Assembly: GCF_026151395.1 (NCBI RefSeq)
Contig: NZ_JAMQPV010000001.1
Span: 2,420,501-2,484,500, forward strand
Direction: 5' to 3'
Origin: Leptospira limi
GTDB lineage: Bacteria > Spirochaetota > Leptospiria > Leptospirales > Leptospiraceae
DNA length: 64,000 nt
Shown: positions 56,377 through 64,000 of the stretch, piece by piece
Layout: each line of letters opens with the position of its first letter
Position numbering within the stretch: position 1 is the first letter of the stretch
Position numbers and translations under genes: made by a program
Notes under the pieces: model-generated
The model's input: the letters and a program-made list of their open reading frames with translations, nothing else
Told to the model about the DNA's origin: nothing
Databases searched by the model: none

Positions 56377-57192
56377 GTGGCGGTACATCCCCAAATCCAA
56401 GAAGACAAATGGAAATCATTACGCTATTTCCTTGGCGGGATCTTCTTTGTACTCGTTCTCATTGAAAAGTCTATGGGCTTTGATCCGAAGGTTTCAGGAA
56501 ATTTTTTTCCGAAACAAGGTTTTCGCAATCTCGGAAAACAAGTTGAAAAAACAAAATTTGCCGAACCAGTAGACCCTTTCCAAAGTGAAACCTTTGAAGA
56601 TGATTTAAATTGGGAAGAAGAAGTCTTCAACCATTCCTACCCAACAAATCCAAAGTCCACCAAACAAACAAAAGTCGTCGATGAGACCATTCCTGAAATC
56701 ACCCTCCCTGAAGACAGGTTCCCTGGTGCAGGAAAAAGAATCAGTGCTGAACCTGGTTACCTTCCTGTGTACTTTCTCAAGTTTTATGGTTCTGGTAAAA
56801 ATAGCCAATCCCAACTTGTAAAACTTACCCGCGAATTTCCTGGCGGGGATCCAATTGTATTTTTATTCCAAGAACTCACTAAAGGCCCCACAGCAACAGA
56901 AAAATCGAAAGGTGTGCTTTCTGCACTTACCAAAAAAATCCGAATTGAACCAAACTACCGTTTAGAAAATGGAATCTTACACCTTTCCATTTCGGAAGAT
57001 TTGAATTCTGGTGGGAGTATGGAAATCTTAAAAGACCGATTGGACCAAATCACCTTTACCTATGTAGGGAATTTCGGAATCCAAGGAGTTGTACTATACT
57101 CGAATGGCGAAAGGATCCGTACTTTGGGAAGTGATGGTATGTCCTTACCGGATGTCTTAGCCAAAACACAACGAAACGTGATTTTGTTCTAA
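56377..57192 (+). CDS. GerMN-domain membrane-anchored protein
   Basis: A 271-residue protein starting at a GTG. A hydrophobic segment (YFLGGIFFVLVLIEKS, about 17-32) anchors it, and an acidic, probably disordered stretch covers about 60-105. The last 140 residues look like a GerMN domain: LPVYFLKFYGSG, VFLFQELTKGPTATEKSKGVLSAL, LENGILHLSISEDL and FTYVGNFGIQGVVLYSNG. GerMN occurs in spore germination GerM and in envelope proteins of non-spore-formers. The function here is unknown. It follows the HAD gene by 34 bp. Confidence 0.75.
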   Translation: MAVHPQIQEDKWKSLRYFLGGIFFVLVLIEKSMGFDPKVSGNFFPKQGFRNLGKQVEKTKFAEPVDPFQSETFEDDLNWEEEVFNHSYPTNPKSTKQTKVVDETIPEITLPEDRFPGAGKRISAEPGYLPVYFLKFYGSGKNSQSQLVKLTREFPGGDPIVFLFQELTKGPTATEKSKGVLSALTKKIRIEPNYRLENGILHLSISEDLNSGGSMEILKDRLDQITFTYVGNFGIQGVVLYSNGERIRTLGSDGMSLPDVLAKTQRNVILF

Positions 57193-57249
57193 CCCACTAA
57201 ATGGTTTACAACGAAACGACAAACTGTATTCTCAAGATTGGTTTCCAAC

Positions 57250-58443
57250 ATGCGTAGGTACACATTCAAACGATACGGTTTTGTGTTGCGTAAATTATTT
57301 TTACGACCCTACCACCCAGACTTTATCTCCACAAATTTAGATGATATTGCATCCTCCTTACAAATATTCAGTGTGATGACTGCGGTCACATCCATCATCT
57401 CATTGCTCTTTGTGGACTCACTTGTGAGGACAAAGGAAGCTAGTTTTTGGATCGCATTTTTTCGAATTTCATCCCTTGCGATTTGTTTTTCCGTTTACCT
57501 CTTAGCAAAAAGGGGAATCAAACAATACCAAAAACAAATCCTAGGAATCACAAGTCTTGTTCTCATTGGACTCGTAACTCTTTATATCCCGATGATGGTT
57601 TTTGATAATCCCAATCATGCCTATTACCTATTTGGTTCTGCCATCGTGATTGCAGGTGCTTCCATCTTACTCTGGTTAGAACCGATTCGAATTTGTATCC
57701 TCTCTTTGATTTATATTTCCATTTTTATCCCTCTTCATTTGAATTTTTCCCGTATCCAAGGATTTGATCGTTATTTTTTCTACCAAGATGTTCTCATTGT
57801 TTCCTTTTTGTTAGCCTTTGGGATTGTTGCAAACTTTCTCATCAATTACTGGAGATTTGAAGAGTATCGGGTCAAAGAAAAACTCCACATAACAGTGGGT
57901 AAACTCCTTCGTATCAACCAGAAAATTGAAGATTTGTCTCGTGTAGATTCGATGACAGAACTTTTTAACAGAAGGCATCTATTAGAACAATTTGATCTGT
58001 ATAAAAAAAGATCACACCGTGATGGATTTGTGATTGGTCTTGTGATATTGGATTTGGACAAACTTAAAACCATTAACGATCGTTATGGACACAAACAAGG
58101 TGACATTGCCATCCAAGCATTTGCCAAAACGTTAAAATCCAGGACTCGTATTACAGACATTGCCGCAAGGATTGGAGGAGATGAGTTTTGTTTGTTAGTA
58201 TCTCCCATCGATAAAGAGGGACTCCATACCTTAACAGAATCCATTCGGGAAAAAATGGAAGAATTACAAATTCCCATCTACAACGACCCGAACGAATCCC
58301 TTACTTTAACGGTATCGATCGGTGGAACTCTCTTCCACCCGGAAGATGATCCCAGTTTTGATGAACTCTACCATAAAATTGATACGGCTCTTTACACCTC
58401 CAAAAATGAAGGCCGAAACCGAATCACACTCCTAGAAATGTAA
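57250..58443 (+). CDS. Membrane diguanylate cyclase
   Basis: A 397-residue protein. Residues 40-215 hold about six membrane helices, which probably sense a signal in or at the membrane. A GGDEF domain follows (about 235-397): VDSMTELFNRRHLLEQF, VILDLDKLKTINDRYGH and the active-site RIGGDEFCLLV. The residues RITD lie five positions before GGDEF, matching the inhibitory I-site RxxD, so feedback by c-di-GMP is predicted. The ATG at 57250 is chosen over a TTG at 57238. A strong terminator lies about 95 bp past the stop. Confidence 0.93.
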   Translation: MRRYTFKRYGFVLRKLFLRPYHPDFISTNLDDIASSLQIFSVMTAVTSIISLLFVDSLVRTKEASFWIAFFRISSLAICFSVYLLAKRGIKQYQKQILGITSLVLIGLVTLYIPMMVFDNPNHAYYLFGSAIVIAGASILLWLEPIRICILSLIYISIFIPLHLNFSRIQGFDRYFFYQDVLIVSFLLAFGIVANFLINYWRFEEYRVKEKLHITVGKLLRINQKIEDLSRVDSMTELFNRRHLLEQFDLYKKRSHRDGFVIGLVILDLDKLKTINDRYGHKQGDIAIQAFAKTLKSRTRITDIAARIGGDEFCLLVSPIDKEGLHTLTESIREKMEELQIPIYNDPNESLTLTVSIGGTLFHPEDDPSFDELYHKIDTALYTSKNEGRNRITLLEM

Positions 58444-58537
58444 AAAAATGATCGACGGAAATGGGATTCGAATCTAACCTTACAAATGAGACTGATTCTC
58501 AGTTTATGTCCATTACGGATAAGGTGTAAAACTTAGG

Positions 58538-58567
58538 AGATGGGGAAAGATCCCCATCTTTTTTTTT
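58538..58567 (+). terminator. Strong intrinsic terminator
   Basis: AGATGGGGA at 58538-58546 and TCCCCATCT at 58551-58559 form a perfect 9-bp stem with an AAGA loop, followed by nine T. It ends the transcript of the diguanylate cyclase. The 95 bases between the stop codon and this hairpin show no gene; a TTCGAATC motif there is discussed under rejected items. Confidence 0.93.
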
Positions 58568-58626
58568 AAACAAAGTTGGGATCCTCACATTCGTCTACGG
58601 TGTTGTAACTTCAAATCCGACTGAAT

Positions 58627-59730
58627 TCATACAAGTTCTAGTGGAGAGCTGACGTCTTCGTAATCGAGGTTTCTGCGGACTGGACGAAATCCCCCTTCTT
58701 GCAAAAACTTCCTCGCTTCCTTTTCTGTTTTTAATCCAAACGACCTGAGGACATTTTCTTCGATCACAACAGAGGAGATATCATCTGCTCCTGAATACAA
58801 AGCAAGTTGGCCCACACCTTTTCCAAGCACCATTACGGATGTTTCGATATGAGGAATATTATCGAGGAAGATTCTGCAAATTCCGAGAACTTTTAGGTAT
58901 TCGTGTGTCGGAACAGGCCTTACTGTAAACCGTTTGGTCTGTGGTTGGAAAGTCCAAGGGATAAAGGACAAAAATCCACCCGTCCGGTCATGTAAATCTC
59001 GCACTACTTGTAAGTGTTCGATGACTTCCTCTTCTGTTTCTTCCGATCCAAAGACAATATTGGCAGATCCTTTGAGGCCTACTTCATGGCAGGTTTCCAT
59101 CGCTCGTACCCATTCCGCTACTGAGGCTTTTTTCGGAGAAATGATTTGGCGCATCCTTTCGGTAAGGATTTCAGCACCAGCCCCAGGCACAGAATCAAGG
59201 CCGGCTTCCTTTAGGATTTGTAACACTTCCCGCAAAGGTTTTCCTGTAATGGTTTCTAAATTGATCACTTCCACGGGTGAAAACGCACGGATATGCATCT
59301 TCGGGTATTTTGCCTTCACGGTTCGGATCACATCCAGGTAATAATCAAAGGGAAGTTCTGGGTAAACCCCTCCTTGTAAGAACATTTGGTCAGCGCCTTC
59401 TTCGACTGCGTAGTCCATCTTTTGTAAGATGTCCTCTTTGGAGAGAACGTAACCTTTTCCATTTCCAATTTCATCCATAAAGGAACAAAAACTGCACTCT
59501 ACATTGCAATAATTAGTATAATTCACCACCCGAAACATGGTATAACTGGCTTCCGTATGGGGCCTAACCTTCTCCCGAAGGTACCGGGCTACCATCTGGA
59601 TTTTTAGAAAGTCTCCTTCCTTGTACAATACGAGAGCCTCACTGGGAGAGATTCGTTTGCCGTCCACTGCTTTGAGTAGGACAACATCGGCTGGGTCATT
59701 TGGGTTCAGGGAAAAAGAGGACAAGTTCAT
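58627..59730 (-). CDS. mqnC: Dehypoxanthine futalosine cyclase
   Basis: A 367-residue radical SAM enzyme of the futalosine menaquinone pathway. The cluster motif is YCNVECSFC (CxxxCxxC) near residue 57. [13 protein letters not shown] sequence, [27 protein letters not shown] and [11 protein letters not shown] near 265 fit MqnC well. The start at 59730 (MNLSSFSL) has AGGTAGAG just upstream; an ATG 66 bp further up has no such site. MqnE is the closest alternative, but FIPWTFQ and the length favour MqnC. mqnA is also in this window. Confidence 0.86.
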   Translation of the reverse strand: MNLSSFSLNPNDPADVVLLKAVDGKRISPSEALVLYKEGDFLKIQMVARYLREKVRPHTEASYTMFRVVNYTNYCNVECSFCSFMDEIGNGKGYVLSKEDILQKMDYAVEEGADQMFLQGGVYPELPFDYYLDVIRTVKAKYPKMHIRAFSPVEVINLETITGKPLREVLQILKEAGLDSVPGAGAEILTERMRQIISPKKASVAEWVRAMETCHEVGLKGSANIVFGSEETEEEVIEHLQVVRDLHDRTGGFLSFIPWTFQPQTKRFTVRPVPTHEYLKVLGICRIFLDNIPHIETSVMVLGKGVGQLALYSGADDISSVVIEENVLRSFGLKTEKEARKFLQEGGFRPVRRNLDYEDVSSPLELV

Positions 59731-59853
59731 ATCTCTACCTACTTGGACAGGAAATCTTCTGACATATCCCTGTAAAAACCGAATTTTCCTGGACATTGAT
59801 TTTTCTATAGAAATCCTAGGAAATAACCAAACACCTTAAGGGCATAAATATAA

Positions 59854-61956
59854 ATGGATATCGGAAGAATTCTCTTTCACCTATTATTCACAGCTTTTTT
59901 CGTCGTGGCAAACGTAGTGTTTGTCCGCGCTATCCTTTTCAGGCTCGGATTGATCTTCAATGGTCGTCCTGCATTTTTTAATGAAGATGCAAAAAAGAAC
60001 CTAAACATCGGATTCCGTTTAAAAAGTTTTTTCCTAAACGTAATCTTACAAAAAAAGAACTTCCGTGAACCAGTACGTGGGATCATGCATGCGTTTGTTT
60101 TTTATGGATTTATCGTCTATACGATCCATACAACAAGCCAAATGATCGCAGGTGTATTTGGATATGCAATGGAAGATCCTTACCAATTTGCACTTCCAAA
60201 TTTCTTATTTGGTGAAGCAGCTAATCATATTTACGAACAAGCAGTCAACTACGTATCCATTTTAGTGTTAACTGGTCTTGGGTTTTTTGCTTGGAGACGT
60301 TGGATCAAAAAAGCCAAAGGTCTCGATGTTCACTCACCTGCTTCTGCCATCGTCATCAGCATGATTGCCACTCTTATGGTTACGACGTTACTTGGAAATG
60401 GTGCCAAAACGGTTGCAGCAACTTACTACACACATGCTGGATTCATCGATGGTGCGATTGGAAAACTTTGGGAATCAGTGGGAGTGGCAAACTCTTCTGC
60501 GGATATCGTTTTCCAAATTATGTGGTGGGGCCACATCATCACTGTATTCTCTTTTATGTTGTATGTTCCTACTTCGAAACATGCTCACTTAATCTTTGCT
60601 CCGTTTAACTACTTCCTTGCAACTGACACTCCGAAAGGCCAACTTTCCAAACTCAATTTGGATGATGAAAATGCTGTTTGGGGATCCAACCGAGTGGAAG
60701 ACTTCCCTTGGCCAAACCTCCTCGATGGTATGTCTTGTATTGAATGTGGTCGTTGCCAAGTGGAATGCCCTGCCAACAGAACTGGTAAGGTATTAAATCC
60801 AAAAGCCATCATTGTGGAACTCAAACACCAGATGTTGGAAAAAATGCCAGAAGTAGCAGCTGCACGTGCAGGTAAATCTCCTGAAGAAGCAGCGGAAGCT
60901 GTTGCAGCACTTGATACAGGTGTGATCAACTCTCACGAGGGCCTTAGTGAAGAAGCTCTTTGGGGATGTACAACTTGTTATGCGTGTGTAGAAGCATGCC
61001 CTGTTGGAAACAACCAAGTAAACGCCATCATTGAAATGCGCCGCCACTTAGTTCTTGCAGAATCCAAAATGAGCCCTGAGCTTCAAAAAGCATTCACAAA
61101 CATGGAAAACAATTCGAATCCATGGGGTGTGGGCGCTCACACTCGTGCAGACTGGGCAGAAGGATTAAATGTAAAAGTTCTTTCAGAAGCAGAAGACAAA
61201 AACGTAGACGTACTCTATTGGGTAGGTTGTGCGGGTGCTTTTGATGAGAGAAATAAAAAGATCTCTCGTGACTTCGTAAAAATCATGCAAAAAGCAGATG
61301 TTAACTTTGGTATCCTTGGAACAGAAGAAGGATGTTCGGGAGACTCAGCTCGCCGTGGTGGGAACGAATACCTATACCAAACACTAGCACAAACAAACGT
61401 GGACACAATCAACGGATACGGTATCAAAAAAATCGTAACTGCTTGCCCACATTGTTATAACACCATCAAAAACGAATACCCACAATTTGGTGGAAACTTC
61501 GAAGTCATCCACCACTCGGAATACATCAACCAACTTTCCAAAGAAGGTAAAATCGATGTGAAAGTGGCTGATGATGCAAACACTGGTAAGTATACTTACC
61601 ACGACTCTTGTTACATCGGACGTTATAATAATAATTACGACAACCCTCGTGATGTTGTGAAAAAAGTATCCGGTGGAAAAATTGAAGAAGCGGTCGACCA
61701 TCACTCCAAAGGACTTTGTTGTGGTGCGGGTGGTGCGCAGTACTGGATGGAAGAACACGTGGATGAATCCAACCCAGAAAGTATGCGAGTGAATAGCAAA
61801 CGTACAGGACAACTCCTCGATACAGGTGCTACTACCATTGCTACTGCTTGTCCATTCTGTATCACAATGATCACAGATGGTGTAAAAGCTGCGGAAAAAA
61901 TTGATTCCGTAAAAGTAAAAGATATCGCGGAACTAGTCGCAGAAAACATCGACTAA
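59854..61956 (+). CDS. Membrane iron-sulfur oxidoreductase (EtfD/HdrD-like)
   Basis: A 700-residue protein. The first 260 residues contain about five or six membrane helices with several histidines, like the haem b subunit of nitrate reductase gamma. Two 4Fe-4S motifs follow: CIECGRCQVECP near 290 and CTTCYACVEACP near 372. Two CCG domains come last, with CAGAF, GCSGDSAR and ACPHCYN, then DSCYIGRY, CCGAGGAQYW and ACPFC. This architecture matches Etf:menaquinone oxidoreductases, which feed electrons from fatty-acid oxidation into menaquinone. That fits the menaquinone genes here. Etf itself is not in the window. Confidence 0.82.
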   Translation: MDIGRILFHLLFTAFFVVANVVFVRAILFRLGLIFNGRPAFFNEDAKKNLNIGFRLKSFFLNVILQKKNFREPVRGIMHAFVFYGFIVYTIHTTSQMIAGVFGYAMEDPYQFALPNFLFGEAANHIYEQAVNYVSILVLTGLGFFAWRRWIKKAKGLDVHSPASAIVISMIATLMVTTLLGNGAKTVAATYYTHAGFIDGAIGKLWESVGVANSSADIVFQIMWWGHIITVFSFMLYVPTSKHAHLIFAPFNYFLATDTPKGQLSKLNLDDENAVWGSNRVEDFPWPNLLDGMSCIECGRCQVECPANRTGKVLNPKAIIVELKHQMLEKMPEVAAARAGKSPEEAAEAVAALDTGVINSHEGLSEEALWGCTTCYACVEACPVGNNQVNAIIEMRRHLVLAESKMSPELQKAFTNMENNSNPWGVGAHTRADWAEGLNVKVLSEAEDKNVDVLYWVGCAGAFDERNKKISRDFVKIMQKADVNFGILGTEEGCSGDSARRGGNEYLYQTLAQTNVDTINGYGIKKIVTACPHCYNTIKNEYPQFGGNFEVIHHSEYINQLSKEGKIDVKVADDANTGKYTYHDSCYIGRYNNNYDNPRDVVKKVSGGKIEEAVDHHSKGLCCGAGGAQYWMEEHVDESNPESMRVNSKRTGQLLDTGATTIATACPFCITMITDGVKAAEKIDSVKVKDIAELVAENID

Positions 61957-61977
61957 CAGTTAAAAAAGGGGAATTAG

Positions 61978-62886
61978 ATGAAACAAATCCATTTCCCCTT
62001 TTTTCGATTCTTCACAAGTCCAAAAAAGTGTAACGCCGGTTACTCTTTTTTGGATTTTTTATTTCTCATCAATCTATCTGAACTTTCAGTTATCATCCAT
62101 TCTCTCTTTGTATTTAGCTTTCTTTTTCCTATTTCAGAATCCTTTGCTGATTCAAAAAAACAAATCATTCAACCGAACCAAGATGATGGAATCACCATCA
62201 TTGTAGAAAAAGGACAAACCTTAAGTATCATTTCCAAAACCTATTTGGATGATCCTAGGAAATGGAAAGAACTTCTCAAATCCAACCAAATTGATAATCC
62301 AAATCTCATCATTCCTGGAATGAAGTTGTGGATTCCAAAAAGTTTGGGGAAAAAACCACTCGCCGACTTACAACGGTTTACTGGAACTACTGAAGTTTTA
62401 AAAATCTCACAAAAACAAAATGATTGGGCAAAAGCAAAAAATGGCGATGGACTGTATGCAAAAGACGAAGTGAGAACACTCAAAGAATCAGAAGCACAGT
62501 TTGTTTTTTTATCTGGTTCTCGCTTCGAAATCACTGAAAATAGCCACGTTATTATGGAACGTGGAAAATCAGAAACTGAACCGGATGAAATTTTTTTAAG
62601 ACAAGGTCGAATCCGTTCTTTGATTCCTAAAACCACAAATCCTAACCAAAAGATGTTTTTACTCAAAACTGAATCTGCTGAATCTGTTGTCAAAGGAACT
62701 GATTTTCTAACGGAAGTGGATCCGAATGGAAATACCACTCTAAGTTGTTACGAAGGAAGTGTTGCAGTCACCGCAGAAAAAGTAACAGTGCTTGTTAACT
62801 CAGGGTATGCAACGTATGTCGAAAAGGGAAAACCACCTGTAAAACCATTCCCAGTTCCCGATCCTCCAATTCCAGAAAACAAATGA
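61978..62886 (+). CDS. LysM- and FecR-domain exported protein
   Basis: A 302-residue protein. The N-terminal 57 residues contain hydrophobic stretches (about 23-56) that end in SESFA, a likely signal-peptide cleavage. A LysM domain follows (about 70-115: IVEKGQTLSIISKTYL through IIPGMKLWIP), which should bind peptidoglycan. After it comes a FecR-like beta domain (about 145-285, with AESVVKGTDFLTEVD and EGSVAVTAE). Proteins with this pairing are common in spirochaetes, and their partners are unclear. AAGGGG lies ten bases before the ATG. It is coupled to the next gene by ATGA. Confidence 0.85.
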   Translation: MKQIHFPFFRFFTSPKKCNAGYSFLDFLFLINLSELSVIIHSLFVFSFLFPISESFADSKKQIIQPNQDDGITIIVEKGQTLSIISKTYLDDPRKWKELLKSNQIDNPNLIIPGMKLWIPKSLGKKPLADLQRFTGTTEVLKISQKQNDWAKAKNGDGLYAKDEVRTLKESEAQFVFLSGSRFEITENSHVIMERGKSETEPDEIFLRQGRIRSLIPKTTNPNQKMFLLKTESAESVVKGTDFLTEVDPNGNTTLSCYEGSVAVTAEKVTVLVNSGYATYVEKGKPPVKPFPVPDPPIPENK

Positions 62887-63821
62887 ATTTCGGTTTTTTA
62901 AGGATCAAATCCACTCGCATCCGTATCCTACTATTCTTTTTATGTTTCACATGCCATTTTCAATTACAGGCAAAACAGATCCAATTCTCACTGGTTCCAG
63001 ACCGCGAAGACATCATTCAATATGAAATAGAACTTTGGAAAACCGAGGAACTGGGTGACGAAATTCCCTTTCGAGTATTGGCAAATCCAGGACCCATAAG
63101 TTTATTCATTCCAGATGGATATGAATTTTTCCGCATCAGAGCAATCGCCAAACGAAAAGTAAGAGGGTTTTGGACCGAGTTGTACAAGGTGGCATTGTTT
63201 GGGAAAAAACCAAAACCTATTACCAAACCGATTGCAAAAATTCCAGTGAAAACGGATGTCCTCGTTCCCATTGAGTCAAGGGAAGGAAAACCTGAGTTAT
63301 TTCTCACAACCAATCAAATTACAATTGTTCCTACTTCTGTAGAGAAAAAGATTCGAATCCAATACAGAATCAATGGTGGCCCTTGGCAAACGACAACATC
63401 TCCCCTCTTAAATTTCTCAAAAGATGGCAATTACCGATTGGAATACAAAGTGACAAATGAACTTGGAATTTCCGATGGAATGCAAGTTTGGGAATTTAAA
63501 GTTGATACAAAACCACCTGTCACAACGTATTCTTTTTTAGATCCACCATTCCAAAAAAAAGGAACCACCTTTATCTCTTCGAAAAATGGATTATTACTCC
63601 ATTCTTCTGATGAAGGATCTGGTCTTTCTAACATTCGTTACAGAACCTCTTGTGGTGATGACCAAGTTTCCGATTACAATGTATGGTTAGAGTCCTCTTG
63701 GATGGAAATCCTTTCTGGTTGTGATAAAAATATCCTCTTAGAAATCAGCGCTGTCGACCGCTTAGGAAATGAAGAAGTCCCAAAACAAATTATCATTCAA
63801 ACTCAAAAAAAGGCAAAGTAA
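62883..63821 (+). CDS. Exported protein with Ig-like/OmpL47-like repeats
   Basis: A 312-residue protein. A signal peptide with basic N-region (IKSTRIRILLFFLCFTCHFQLQA) is followed by an all-beta protein. The last third contains FKVDTKPPVTTYSF, SSDEGSGLSNIRYR and LEISAVDRLGNEE, a pattern typical of the OmpL47-type and bacterial Ig-like modules in leptospiral surface proteins. An earlier region (about 135-195) may be another module. It overlaps the LysM/FecR gene by ATGA and is followed directly by another membrane-protein gene, so the three form one operon. Confidence 0.68.
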   Translation: MNFGFLRIKSTRIRILLFFLCFTCHFQLQAKQIQFSLVPDREDIIQYEIELWKTEELGDEIPFRVLANPGPISLFIPDGYEFFRIRAIAKRKVRGFWTELYKVALFGKKPKPITKPIAKIPVKTDVLVPIESREGKPELFLTTNQITIVPTSVEKKIRIQYRINGGPWQTTTSPLLNFSKDGNYRLEYKVTNELGISDGMQVWEFKVDTKPPVTTYSFLDPPFQKKGTTFISSKNGLLLHSSDEGSGLSNIRYRTSCGDDQVSDYNVWLESSWMEILSGCDKNILLEISAVDRLGNEEVPKQIIIQTQKKAK

Positions 63822-64000
63822 ATGGAGACTCTCCTCAATCGGGTATGGAGTTTCGTTTCGAATTTTGTTTTTGTCATTCGATCATTATCCTTTGCTAAAC
63901 TCTTTTTATCCTTAGTTTTGTTCATCTTACTTCCTTATGCTCTACTCATTGGAAGGATGATTTATGTGGAATACAAAGAAGCATTGGATTGGAACCAAAG
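63822..64000 (+). CDS. Partial membrane protein, cut by the window end
   Basis: The start of a gene directly behind the preceding stop (TAAATG). The 59 visible codons give METLLNRVWSFVSNF, then a long hydrophobic stretch (FAKLFLSLVLFILLPYALLIG) and the beginning of a charged periplasmic part (YVEYKEALDWNQ). This is the usual beginning of a membrane sensor or cyclase with an extracytoplasmic domain. The family cannot be decided from this fragment. Confidence 0.6.
   Translation, partial: METLLNRVWSFVSNFVFVIRSLSFAKLFLSLVLFILLPYALLIGRMIYVEYKEALDWNQ

Noticed and set aside
58455..58525. tRNA-like sequence (TTCGAATC T-loop-like motif near 58467 and a 5-bp stem around a 7-base loop at 58490-58506)
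   Set aside because: The T-stem does not pair, the anticodon-like loop lacks U33, the order is wrong on the plus strand, and no acceptor stem is found on either strand. At most it is a degenerate remnant.
1..64000. Search for CRISPR arrays, insertion sequences, integrases, toxin-antitoxin or restriction genes
   Set aside because: None was seen on either strand; the region looks like core chromosome.

Overview
The window is a compact, AT-rich spirochaete chromosome segment, most likely Leptospira (possibly a saprophytic species; this was judged from the character of the proteins, not from a search). Supporting signs are menaquinone made by the futalosine route (mqnA and mqnC), an unusual wall cluster (rsmH, FtsL-like, murE, mraY, ftsW, murG, murC), many leptospira-like secreted proteins of unknown function, TTG/GTG starts, and runs of genes overlapping by ATGA or TAATG. 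I found no rRNA, tRNA, CRISPR array, insertion sequence or prophage, and no gene-free stretch longer than 300 bases.

Layout. 1-7.4 kb: the start of a membrane protein leaving the window, a secreted protein, a PrsW-type membrane protease, a MoxR/VWA pair, and a large unknown protein translationally coupled to a nitrilase-fold protein that lacks its catalytic cysteine. 7.5-13.8 kb: lspA, a UbiB-family kinase, a Gfo/Idh oxidoreductase, then murF-purE-purK. 13.9-21.5 kb: the peptidoglycan and division cluster on the minus strand. 21.5-30.8 kb: HIT protein, cheR, mqnA, a lipoprotein, an ammonium transporter, a GAF-SpoIIE-TPR phosphatase, a barrel protein and an AsmA-like protein. 30.9-39.7 kb: typA, then rplU-prp-rpmA, then obgE-proB-proA-nadD-yqeK-LCP-rsfS, a conserved growth and ribosome-assembly string. 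39.7-49.6 kb: DUF255 protein, TolC-like protein, M20 amidohydrolase, an enoyl-CoA hydratase relative with a MarR-type palindrome in front, and a thiolase-like/GT9/pepP/marR operon. 49.6-52.8 kb: bfr, an RlmL-type methyltransferase, a protein ending in an N-acetylglutamate-synthase-type acetyltransferase domain, and a DCC protein. 52.8-55.6 kb: a tightly coupled three-gene operon (lysine-2,3-aminomutase-like radical SAM enzyme, ATP-grasp ligase, heme-oxygenase-like diiron protein). 55.7-64 kb: HAD phosphatase, GerMN protein, diguanylate cyclase, mqnC, an Etf:menaquinone-oxidoreductase-like iron-sulfur protein, and a LysM/FecR surface cluster cut by the window end.

The best candidate for an undescribed system is the three-gene operon at 52753-55615. 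Its genes are joined by two 4-base ATGA overlaps. The encoded chemistries (amino-group migration on lysine, ATP-dependent amide ligation, oxygen-dependent diiron oxidation) together look like a small pathway for a modified amino acid or peptide. Other points worth checking are several enzyme-like proteins with altered catalytic residues (nitrilase Cys to Gly, thiolase Cys to Ser, diiron ligand His to Asn), a possible ATA start codon, a Prp protease beside an L27 without the cleavable extension, and two operator-like palindromes.
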